The notes beneath the pieces are model-generated. The model was not told the DNA's origin and ran no database searches. It saw only the letters and a list, made by a program, of their open reading frames with translations. Shown here piece after piece: positions 23,515 to 34,242 of a stretch of DNA of 60,000 nucleotides. Numbering within the stretch: the stretch's first letter is position 1; each line of letters starts with the position of its first letter. The position numbers and the translations under genes were made by a program. This stretch comes from Symsagittifera roscoffensis (lineage: Eukaryota; Xenacoelomorpha; Acoela; Convolutidae): NCBI RefSeq assembly GCF_963678635.1, contig NC_087064.1:79216512-79276511 (forward strand). The letters run 5' to 3'.

Positions 23515-23686
23515 GTGGAGGACAGACAGGGACTGCACATGGGCGTCTACCCCAACAACAGCCTCTACATCAGGGGACTCCTCAGGGGGCAGAGACAGGG
23601 GGAGATCACAGATGGACTTATGCACCTCATGGGGGTGACGTGTGTGGCAGATTCACACAGGGCGCACGCCAAACTAATAGTCAAAG
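23515..23686 (+). CDS. Exon F: second half of Ig-like domain 3 (copy 1 only)
   Basis: 172-bp exon, acceptor tttcccctgcag|g (phase 0), donor gtcaaag|gtaaga (phase 1). It begins VEDRQGLHMGVYPNNSLYIR, like strands D-E of an Ig fold, and ends with HLMGVTCVADS (second cysteine) and the G-strand AKLIVKG, similar to the ends of exons B and D. The usual tyrosine of the DxGxYxC corner is absent. Phase 0 at the start matches only exon E among the exons seen. Phase 1 at the end would allow splicing to another phase-1 Ig exon such as A' in copy 2. No partner is visible in copy 2. Confidence 0.75.
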
Positions 23687-24782
23687 GTAAGAAAGAAATA
23701 AAGAAGATACAGGTAAAATAAGTTTTTCACGCCTAAATCTTTTAGTTCAGCGATTTGATCAATTCAAAAATTAGAGACAAAGTGTGTTTTTTCTTACTGA
23801 TTTTAAATCCATTTGTGTTTTTTAATAAAGCACTGATAGTTTCGACGTTATTCGGATTCCAAAAAATTATCAAAAATGTCTTCTCAGTGTCGACAAAAGT
23901 TGATCTGCAACTTTCATTTTCCTCTCCATTTTTTATTGAGTAATGTACGAAGGATTTGCGTAAGTTTTTGTAATTCTATTTTAGTTTCTACGTTGACTTA
24001 GCTATAATAACTTCATTGTCCAATTTTCGAAAAAAAATTGTACTGGAGCAAAACAAAGTTTTCGTGATTTATCCTTTTATAATAAACTTTACTTGCTCGA
24101 AATTGAACTTAAACTCAAAATATCTAAATCCGTTTTTCTCGACACTGGGACAACGTGTCAAAGTTTTTAAATGTCTTTCAAATCAGAGTTGCAAAGGTTT
24201 CATTATGATTTATCAGTCCACTCAATCTAATGATTAATTGTGTTAATTGATTTGGTTGACGAAAAAAAAACAAAAAAGCCTGCTTGCTCATCTTATTTAC
24301 TCAAAAAACGCCAAAATAAAAAAAAATTAAACGAGTTTTTCACGACACTGAAAAAATGTTTTGAGTTTCTCTATGTCGTTTGAAAAAGACTGAAATTTTT
24401 TTTAATGAGATATTTTAGGAGATATGAGATACGATGATTATTTAAGGTACTTGATTTTGTCATGTGATGAAAAACAAAGAAAAACGAAAACTTTTCTCCC
24501 AATTTTCAATGGTATGAAAAAAAAGTTTTTGACCTTGAAACGAAACATTTATTTTCCTATTATAATATTTGTATGTGCGACTCAATCAAAATCGCCTACA
24601 TTAATTCAATTGCAAACATGCAACTTTTTGAACATGTTTTGCATTAAAATGTCAGGCAAACAATCTCCAATTTAAAACCATGATAGCCGGTAGCTATGCA
24701 AATAGCACAGGATGTTACGACGATATTCAGAAAAAAAGAAAAACCTTTTATGTTTGATTTTCTTCAATTTAGTGTCGTTTTT
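23687..24782. other. Sequence after exon F up to the gap
   Basis: AT-rich, no exon or recognisable repeat seen. Probably intronic or intergenic. Confidence 0.5.
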
Positions 24783-24982
24783 NNNNNNNNNNNNNNNNNN
24801 NNNNNNNNNNNNNNNNNNNNNNNNNNNNNNNNNNNNNNNNNNNNNNNNNNNNNNNNNNNNNNNNNNNNNNNNNNNNNNNNNNNNNNNNNNNNNNNNNNNN
24901 NNNNNNNNNNNNNNNNNNNNNNNNNNNNNNNNNNNNNNNNNNNNNNNNNNNNNNNNNNNNNNNNNNNNNNNNNNNNNNNNNN
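24783..24982. other. Assembly gap of exactly 200 N
   Basis: A round-number run of N marks a scaffold join of unknown true length. It lies between copy 1 and copy 2 of the duplicated segment. Confidence 0.99.
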
Positions 24983-25361
24983 AAAAATTCTCATGTCAAA
25001 CACTTAAATAGCTGTGGTGGAAAATGGTTGTGAGAATTGTCTGTGGGTAGCCGCTCCTTTAAATAACTATTCAATTATTCATTCTCGTCCATAATCAGAG
25101 TCTAAACAGTTATACTTAGTCACAGATAGTCAGTTATATGTAATCGCCAATACAATTTCTAAACATGAAAATATCGCCACAACAAATAACAAAAGTAACC
25201 CAAATTTTCAGTTCAAAATCCCTAGACACTTGGAAAAACACGTGGGATCACAAACTCAACGAAATTGCAAAGTGCGTTTACAAACAGTGGCGTTCGAAGG
25301 AATATTTCTCTGGGGAGGGAGTGGTTTCGAAAAAAATGTTCTGATATATACCTATCTTTTT

Positions 25362-25898
25362 TGTTCCGACTTTCGATACGAAAGTAACGGAATATTTGTG
25401 CTCGGGGTGGGTTTTTTTTTCTTCAGACAAATTTCGACTTTTTAACTAGCCATTTTTGAGGGAATTTTTTATATCATTCGAAAACTATTGTTATCCTGAG
25501 CTTAAATTTGAAAAGATATTTCACCTGTGATCATTTTTCGTAAAGTTATGGGGGTTTAAAGATTGCTATTTTGGCCAATTTGCGACAATTAACGCGCGAT
25601 ATATTTCGCGCTATTAACGCGTAAGCGGAGATTTAATCCGTCTTAGAAATCGTTCGAAATTGGATGAAAGAAGCTTATTTGCCATAATTGATTTGTTACA
25701 AGAAACGAAATCTATCCTTTTGTACTTTGTATGGCGTGTGGGGTGATGATTTTCATAAAAAATTTCTTATTTTAGAAAAAAAAATTTCATTAAATTTAAT
25801 TTTTTTACCTTTAATTTTTTTATAGGTTATTACTGCTCCATAAACATTAAAAAGCAGTCGGAACATTCAGGGCTTCGCCCTGATACTAGCAGTCTTGT
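25362..25898 (+). repeat. TIR repeat family, copy (iii)
   Basis: TGTTCCGACT at the left, AGTCGGAACA at 25,856-25,865, followed by a perfect cagggcttcgccctg hairpin and gatactagcagtcttgt. One of the best-preserved copies: central GCGCGATATATTTCGCGC and left CTTTCGATACGAAAG are intact. No ORF. Confidence 0.8.
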
Positions 25899-26120
25899 CT
25901 TAAGTTTTATATACGAAAAAGGCCATTTATGTGATATCATAAGGAAAACAGTCTGGAGATTTGTTTCTAATTTAATGGCAGGCAGACATCAGATAATTTT
26001 AGATGTTATAGCTTTTTTTATAAACATCATCATCATACTTCAAGTCAGCAAAACTCTTTCATGACACACTTTTCTACAGAGTTTCATTGGATGACATTGA
26101 CCAAAAGTGGTTATTGTTAT

Positions 26121-26588
26121 TGTTCCGACTTTCGTAACGAAAGTAACGGAAAACTTGTGCTCGGAGTGGGTTTTTTTCTTCACTAGCCATTTTTGACGGC
26201 TGTTTTAAATATCAATCGAAAGCTATTGTTGTCTTGAGCTTAAATTTGGCAAGATACTCGATTGTGATCATTTTCGTACAGTTATGGGGGTTTGAAGATT
26301 GCCATTTCGACCAATTTGGGACAATTAACGCGCGATATATTTCGCGCTATTAACGGGTACGCGGAGATTTTATCCGTCTTAAAAATTGTTCCAAATTTAT
26401 TCAAGGAAGATTTTATGTTATAATTATTTTGTTAATAGGAGCAAAATCTACCACTTTGTATTTAAATGGCGTGAGGGGGGAAAATTAAAAAAAATTAATT
26501 CAATTTATTGTATTTAAATTTTTCATTTTTAGACCTTAAAAGGCAGTCGAAACATTCAGGGCTTCGCCCTGATACGAGCAATCTTGTT
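26121..26588 (+). repeat. TIR repeat family, copy (iv)
   Basis: TGTTCCGACT at the left, AGTCGAAACA at 26,545-26,554, tail hairpin perfect, ending atcttgtt. It lies 759 bp after copy (iii) in the same orientation. Its middle and right part are the closest match to the single copy at 1,681 in copy 1. Confidence 0.8.
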
Positions 26589-27987
26589 TATGTTTTGGAG
26601 CAAAAACAAATAAGAATTCGTTTGTTTCAGAAACTGGAAAAAAGTGTTTTAGCATTACAATTGTTGGGACGAAATCTATCATTTTGTTCCGTTTTTTGCA
26701 GAAAGCATTGAATAATTGCTCTGGGCGTCTTTCTTTTTTCTTTAGACGAGTTCCGACTTTTTAACCAGAGGGTTTTGACAATTTTTTTTCTAAAATCTGA
26801 AAAGCAAGTGTTATTTGAGCTCAAAAATTCCACAAAAGATATCACCTGCGAACTTTTATTGTTAATTTCTGCGAATTTCAACATCCATATATTGCAGCGA
26901 GAAGTTTTTTGAATAGGTCAAAACATGCTATGTTAAGAAGTGGACGAACTTCAAGATGCACTATAATCTGCTGCTTGTTTGGTATGAAACATAAGAAAAC
27001 ACACGTTTGAAGAAAAGTTACGCTTGCACTATTTTTTATTATTTAACTCCTTTTATTTGATTGTTCTAGAATAGACTTTGCATTGTTGTTTTAAATGTTT
27101 GCCTAGTATATCAAATATTGCAAAAGAGTTTAAAATTTTGCGATTGTGTTTCAAACATGACACAAACACCAAATACACAAGTGTGTTTTTTGGGATACAT
27201 AACTCGCGACATTTTCGGTCTATTGAAAAAAAAAGTCTCATCAACAAATATAAATTAGTTCAAACTAATTTCAAGAAAATGTATAAGCCTATGATTACAT
27301 TTATTGGCAAACGCGTCCAGACAATTCGACCAAAGACAATTCAACGAATAATAGTAACCACCGCAGTCGCGCCAACGTGTTGCGAGCTTGCCAAAAGAGG
27401 GTAGGACTATATGCGACATTTAGAGCAGATTTTATGGGTTTGAGATTTGTCATTTGGGGCAATTGGCGATCATACTTACGCGCGAAGTTTGCATAAATTT
27501 TTCATTAACGAGTCGAAACTTGCTTTGCCTTAATTTTATTGAGCAATGCTAATTGCTGAGCCATTCGGAAAAATCTGTAAGAATTTTTTTAAAATTTTTT
27601 CTAAATAAGAAAATAAGTATAATTTTTTTTCATGTCAAATTATGGCTTAAGCACACTTCATTTTTGATCTTTAACTCGCAAATTTATTTAAGTTAAATGC
27701 AAATAATCGATAAAAGTATAAATTTTTGATGCTTAAAAGCTTTACGAAGGTAATTTTTGCGGAAAAAATACGTCATTTTTGAGCACTTCAAAAAATATTT
27801 CGACCAATTACTTGGCAACCGTCACTGCAAATTAAGGGTCTTATTGAAATTGAAAAGTTTGGTTATAAATTGTTTAAGTTTTCTGCAGCACTACAATTGG
27901 AGTACCAATTGTTTTTCATTGAACTTTTATTTATATTCCAAACAAGTATAATCAGCATAAGAACCGATGTCTTCTTTATTACAACAG

Positions 27988-28336
27988 GTTTCTTCTCGAT
28001 CATCTTGATCACAATTTCCTCGGGAGCACTTTCTACCTATCCCTCTTCGTCGCCCAGTGGGGTGATGTCCATGAGGTGGCGGGGAACAAGCGAGGAGGTT
28101 GTAGCCTTGGGTGGGGACAGGGTGCAGTTGACCTGTGCCCACGGCAGTACTGGCGCGGGTGGGGATCACTCAGCGGTGGTCTCTGGGGGGTCAGCAGCAT
28201 ACAAAGAAGCATCAGCTTCAGGGGACTCAGTGATGGTGTCTTATGGGTGGGAGGGTCCAGGGGGTCCAATTTTACCACCAGACAGATACGAGGAAGACAT
28301 AGAGACCACAAAGGGGGGACATCATCACCACCCGCG
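27988..28336 (+). CDS. Exon A': first half of Ig-like domain 1 (copy 2)
   Basis: 349 bp, acceptor ttattacaacag|g (phase 1), donor cccgcg|gtgagta (phase 2). Same architecture as exon A: hydrophobic start (FFSIILITISSGALS), B-strand VQLTC, C-strand VSYGWEG. It is 15 bp longer than exon A, adding five residues (SASGD/S area) in frame between the B and C strands, with several amino-acid changes nearby. In-frame length change plus intact splice sites suggest the reading frame has been maintained. Confidence 0.72.
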
Positions 28337-28376
28337 GTGAGTACAAAATACTTTTAATGCCGTAACTTACTAAATA

Positions 28377-28463
28377 CTGGAGCCATGTGGAAGTGGGCTA
28401 CTAATTCTCTACCCCCAGTCGAAAGGTCGGATGTTCGAGGCCCATTATGATAAGCCCATTAAG
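28377..28463 (+). repeat. tRNA-like (possible SINE) sequence after exon A'
   Basis: Same element as at 3,951 with the B-box-like GTTCGAGGCCC retained. The main change is ctacttcc to ctaccccc. Confidence 0.3.
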
Positions 28464-29831
28464 GTAAGATTACATTACCCACCTCAGAAAAGTAACCAGA
28501 CAAATTGCAAATAACTTTATTCTACGAACACAACAGCCGGTTCTCTGTAAAAAACCAAGCGACTCCTAATTGGTCACTTTCTTCTTGTATAAATCGTACT
28601 AAATTGTCGTGATTTAGTGCCCGTGTTACCAGTGTTCATGAAAGTTATTACAAAAACCCATCTGAAGTCGCATATTTTGTTTCACATATTCGACTTCGCA
28701 TTCATCACTGAATGATCCACATATCATTTTTGGTGATCTTAGCCTATCATGTTAATCCGAAAGAGAAACGCAGTTCTCAGCGATGTCGGGGTTTGATTAT
28801 TATGCGTAATATCTTTTGCCTAGACTTAATTAAAGCTTATTATCCATAATTTAGGAGCCCATTTAGTTCGCACGACTCAATTAGTGGAATATAGTGCATG
28901 AAGTGGCTTCGTGTCATCAACTTGATAGAAAGTACCTTAATTGAGAGGGAAATTAAGCACTTATGCTACAAAAGAGGCGTGAGTTGACTCCGATTGCAGT
29001 CTAATTCAAATAGTTTATTAGAGAGGGGGGGGGGGGGGGGTCATTAGATTATTTAGAGGTAAATGTGAGAATAAAAGGGTTTGAGTGGAGATGGAGATGA
29101 TAATCAGAAGACAAAGGAAAGACATTAGAAACCTAAAGGGAGACAGCTTTGGGGTTATCTGATTACTCTAACTTTAGCAAGAAGTTGCGAGTGACTTTGA
29201 AGATGTTTTGCAAGAAAATGCGTTATTCTTGCTTTTAACTTGCAAGATTAAAATTTATCTTGCAAGATTTTTTCAAGATATGCATTCAGTTTGCTAGAAG
29301 AATGCACAGTTTTGCTTTTTTGAAATTTTTTTTTCAATTTATTTTGCTGTTTTTGATAAGTTCAGTAAATTGTCTCTCAGGCTCTTCAGTGAAGATGGTT
29401 ATAGTTCTTCTACCAAGCAAAATTCCACACCATATATAGCTAAAATATATTTGTCTACAGACAAAGGGATACATATATAAAATCTAAATTCAAAAGTCAA
29501 TATTTATTTATTTCATCACTGTTTTTCTACTTGGTTTTACAACCTAGAGTCGGATCTAGATATTCACTGCCAAGAACCAGATTAAAAATGAATATTGGAG
29601 AAACATTGAAAGATACAAATTCAGCTAATTTGTCTAATTTGTACAAAAATCAAAAATTATTTCATCAGTATTTATTATTGATGAAATATACTCAAAAACA
29701 GCTGATTATACTCAAGAACAATTTACAGCTATTATGGTCTCTTCCAATATTCATTCATAATCCGATTCTAGGCAGAGAAATTTTAAATCCGATTCTATGC
29801 AATGAAATCTTGCAAGAATTGGATCTCTCTA

Positions 29832-29877
29832 CTTTTGTACTCAAACAAACATTTTTGTACTCAAACAAACATTTTTC
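29832..29877 (+). repeat. 20-bp minisatellite, two units
   Basis: Two units of ttttgtactcaaacaaacat; copy 1 has four at the equivalent place. Confidence 0.85.
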
Positions 29878-30349
29878 AAAAAAAATATTTGCATGAAAAT
29901 TTAATTTTTTTGTGCATAGCGTAGTCCTGAATACACTAATATTGGATTTTTTTTTCCTTTCGCCTTTTATAGCTTTTCGAGAATAACTTTTCTCAAAAAC
30001 GCATAAAACTCCTATTTCTTTTGTATGGCATGTTTTGCATGCCTTGATCAATGTCTGATAAATTGAAAATTCAAATTTTGAAAAAAAATCATTGTTGAAA
30101 TTTTTGCCAAAAATTAAAAGTTTGATAATTTCGTTATATTTTTCATGAAAGAAGGAAAGACAGGCTTAAGACATTTCAGGCCGTTTCCAATGCATTTTTA
30201 ATGCAAGAGGGTTAAACCTGTGCTTACTCTACGTTTGAGTAACCAAGATTTTTGTCACTTGTGTTCGGTTATGAACACAACCAAAAAATTTTGAGAAACT
30301 AAATTGTAAAATATTTTTGGCTAAAATATCAAAACTTTTGGTTTATGGA

Positions 30350-30463
30350 AAAATGCTAGTCATACAATTTCCATATACGAAAAATCATTAATCATAGACT
30401 TTTCATGCAATTTTCTGTACTTATGGAATTGCATGAAAAGTGTATAACCAGCATTTTTCCATA
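30350..30463. repeat. Foldback, copy 2
   Basis: Arms aaaaatgctagtcatacaa and gtgtataaccagcattttt, partner of the foldback at 5,960. It is followed by actagcatttttggtcaacccggg. Confidence 0.5.
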
Positions 30464-31481
30464 TATGGAAATTGTATGACTAGCATTTTTGGTCAACCCG
30501 GGTTTTTGCTCAATTTGAGAGAATTTAAGATAACAAGACTGCTCGTACATTTCTGACTGCATTTTATATGACGCAAAATTTTTTGTGCTGCTAATATCAA
30601 ATGCCAACCCTTTACGTTTGAGTTGTGCCTTACAATTGTAGCTGGCCTCAATTCAAATTGGATTAATTATGAGTGCGGATAATTAGCCACGCATGAAAAA
30701 TTCGCGTATTGAAAGTCTGATACAAACCGCGCTGCCATCTGCATTCTAGCGCAAGTCTATTGCCGTCGGAGTGCCTAGTGCAAGCATACTTGCCTGGCAA
30801 CTCAGAGATTTTGGACCGATACCCATGCGCTGTCAAATATTTTGAATTTGGTTTTAATGAAAAACCACCCCAGACATATATATTTCTCACTTTCTTCGAA
30901 AGTGGGAATAAAAACTATTGAAGACAAAAATGCTTAGGTTTTTACAGTTCCATTAAAAGTTTTATGTAGTTTTTTCTTGCGTAATTTTTGGACACGAGGG
31001 TAAAATTCGGACCTGAAGAAAACTATCGGGCAAATTTGTATACGAGTTAAAATAAAATCACTTCTGTAAAAACAAAAAAAAATTCGCATTAAGAATGCTG
31101 GTTAACAATGTTACAACCGCATTTCCAAACAATAAAATGGCTGTTTATGTATCAAAATAGCCATTGCGAGTCGTCAAAAATGTCCAACATTTTTTCCATT
31201 CAGTTTTTAGACATTTTTTTTGTCTTCTAAAATGCTCAGCCCATTAAAAAAAGTAAAAAAAACTAAGACTGAAAGTAATAACAGCAAATTAGTTCGAATC
31301 AAATTTCAAACAAGTTTCTTCGTCATCTTTTTTTGTCTAAATTTAGTGTGACACAACTATCTACTGGTCTACTGTTTGGGTAGCTTTTATCACACTCGTT
31401 ATTGCCTGATTGGAGGTAAAATTTACGGAACTCAGGCATGATGCTAAAATTTTCAAGCTGTAAAATTATATGTACAAATAT

Positions 31482-32006
31482 TGTTTTGACTTTCGTAACG
31501 AAAATAAAGGAATATTTGTGCTCGGGTGGGTTTTTTTCTTCAGACAAAACTCGACTTTTTAACTAGACATTTTTGACGGAACTATCATATATCAATAAAT
31601 AGGGAATTGTTGTCTTGGGCTTAAAGCTGAAAAAATGTTTCACCTCTGATCATTTTTCGTAAAATTATGGGGGTTTAAAGATTGCCATTTTAGTCAATTT
31701 GGGACAATTAACGCGCGATATATTTCGCGCTATTAACGTGTAAGCAGAGATTTCATCCGTCTAAGAAATCGTTCCAAATTGGTTGAAGGAAGCTCATTTG
31801 CCGTAATTGGTTTGTTACTAGAAGTGAAATCTGTCACTTTGTACTTTATATGGCGGGTGGGGGGATGATTTTCACAAAAAATATCATATTTTAAAAAAGG
31901 TTCGTTTGTTTTATTACAATTAATTTTTTCATTTTTCTACTGCTCCATAAACCTGAAAAGGCAGTCGGAACATTTAGAGGTTCGCCCTGATACGAGCAGT
32001 CTTGTT
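31482..32006 (+). repeat. TIR repeat family, copy (v)
   Basis: TGTTTTGACT at the left, AGTCGGAACA at 31,963-31,972, tail to cttgtt. Partner of copy (ii) at 7,154 and carrying the same left-end change. Confidence 0.75.
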
Positions 32007-33982
32007 CATTTTTAAACTAATTTTCGAACTGATTCTTGGCTTTTTTGTATATTTTCAGCTTCAATGGCTATCAATGGATATCAATGGATAATTGAACATA
32101 TCAAATTATGTTCAAAAACAAGAGGTCAATCAAGGAAATTTTGTAAACGGCAAGTTCTTTTCATGTATCAGACGTTTATCAGCTTTAAATAGTGCATTAT
32201 CAGAAACAACAACAATAATGGGCTTCATTTTTTTTCTACAAAATAACTAAGTTATCAAAAAATTTAATAATTTTGAACTGTGAAAACTTAAAATTTAGCC
32301 GGAACTCCCCTCAGCTCAAATTCTTGACTGCTAGTGGTCTTAGAATCATCACTTTGCACTTTTCGAAGCGTCTAAGGGAGGGATGTTCAAACGATTCTAA
32401 GACTTATTTTAGACGCCTTTAAGGGCATTCAAAACGTTCATAGTTCGGTCCTCTCATACCATACGAGCAGTCTTCTTTGTTTATTTGTATGGTCACTGCT
32501 GCTGTGACATATATTATTAGAAGTAACCTAGATATAACACTGCTGCAGGGGAAAAGGGGACTGGTCTACTCTCCTACCTTGACACAGTAGTCACAATTTA
32601 GGCAACATAGGAGACTGTAATAAACTGGGAGACGATGGGAGGTTGGAATAAGCGGAGATTGTATTGAATTTCTTTTGACATACAGGTAGATTAGACAGGT
32701 ATATTCCAAAGAGAAGAGGATTAGGAGAGAATAAGAGAGAGCGGAAGAAGACAGAAAACGAGACTGGGAGAAATGGGTGACAAGGAAGCCACATTGCGTA
32801 AATGACTAGTTAGATGCAACTTGTCAGCTTTCATGGAAGCAAAGATTCTTAAATGTTCAAATGCTCCTGCTCATATGCTACTCACTTAAATGTTCAAATG
32901 CTCCTGCTCATATGCGATTATGTCCCCACTAAGGAGAGAGATAGATAAAAAAAATTTACCAAGTATTTATCAGTTATCTAAACTTTTATCAGTTTCTAAA
33001 ATGGGTACCTAAAAATCTAAAAAATCAGACGTTTTAGAAATCAGTCGGTTTGACAGTTGCCTGTTTTGAAAAATCGACTGCCATTTTTGGCCGTTCAAAA
33101 CTTAATCAAGAGGTACTTAATTGTATTTAAAGGCTACCAAATACAGAAAGTATGTGGGGAAACCTCCCGCAACTAAGTTTGTAAGAAAACTCCTTCATGT
33201 TATTGAATTAATTGGTTTACCTTCTTTCGCATTAGAAAGAGTTAATAAGAACGCAGAGGCTCATATCTAGAACAATCCAAAACATTCAGCACTTTAAGAA
33301 CTTCGATGAGAAATTATTTTTTTCTTAACAAATACAGCACCAACTAAAAATAAAACCCTTAAAAATTACGAAAAATTTGTTAAATTGTCTGATGTGAATA
33401 GAGAGCGCCTAAATGTTTTAAAATGTACAGAAAAATTTCAAATTTTTGTATATTTAAGGATCATTCTAAATACAAATCATAAATTTCGTAGTCGTATGAA
33501 AAAGCATGCCTCAACTTTATCGTGGAAAGATGTACTTTTTAGCATGAGAACGCGTGCTCATGACAAATTGGATATTATTCATTAAATACGTTTAAAATAC
33601 GTTTAGATTGCATTTTAGGTTTCTTTCTGAAGCTTTTTACTAAAAATACCTAGTTTTATTCGCGCCCTACTCGTTTCTCAAAATCAGTGTATTTTGGCAT
33701 GGAAGTCGTCGTCAGAAACACTTTAGGGTCAGTCACCCAGTAATTGATGTGGTAAAATAGTAACAAAGTGCCAAAAGAGGGCACCTAATTTTTAGGGGAA
33801 CTGTACCTACCAGCCCCCCCCCCTCCTATCCCCTTCCCGACAAACTGAGAACAAAGAATCATTGACATTTTTCTCATTTGCGATCTCATAGTGATCGGTG
33901 CACTTCCCAGTTGTCTGGAAAAGTCCACTACTATGTTTCTGTCTATTCCATTTGACACAGATCATTTTCAAATATCTTGCAG

Positions 33983-34242
33983 CTTCTCAGTGGAGGTGTG
34001 TGCAACGCCATCATCCGCATCCAAGCAATGCCCCCAGTTGACCATCTTCCCCGTTGGAAGGGGGGACTCCGGCATCTACACTTGCATGGCCACATTACTA
34101 CGTCACACATCAGCACCACCACTCAGTAGACGACGACAGGGAAAAGAGCAGGACTGGGGAGAGGGAAGTGGAGCAGAGAAGGGGAGGGAGGGGCCGATCA
34201 TCAGCTACTACCCTGTCCACAAAGTCAGCCTCCTAGTTTACG
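33983..34242 (+). CDS. Exon B': second half of Ig-like domain 1 (copy 2)
   Basis: 260 bp, acceptor tatcttgcag|c (phase 2), donor tttacg|gtaaac (phase 1). Same length and frame as exon B, with GRGDSGIYTCMA (F-strand cysteine) and KVSLLVYG at the G-strand. Only a handful of residues differ. The long polar insertion between the F and G strands is present here too, so it predates the split of the copies. Confidence 0.82.

Larger units (their letters stand above)
24983..27987 (+). other. Sequence upstream of exon A' (copy 2)
   Basis: Counterpart of 1,297-3,579. It contains two full TIR repeats (25,362 and 26,121) where copy 1 has a single hybrid. No exon recognised. Confidence 0.5.
28337..33982 (+). 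other. Intron A'-B' (copy 2)
   Basis: Counterpart of the copy 1 intron: tRNA-like element (28,377-28,463), long G run near 29,022-29,040, two-unit minisatellite, foldback at about 30,350-30,463, TIR repeat (31,482-32,006), purine-rich tract near 32,550-32,770. No exon seen. Confidence 0.6.

Noticed and set aside
25856-25898. Helitron-type end (hairpin close to a 3' terminus)
   Set aside because: No CTRR terminus after the hairpin and no 5' TC; the family has 10-bp inverted ends instead.
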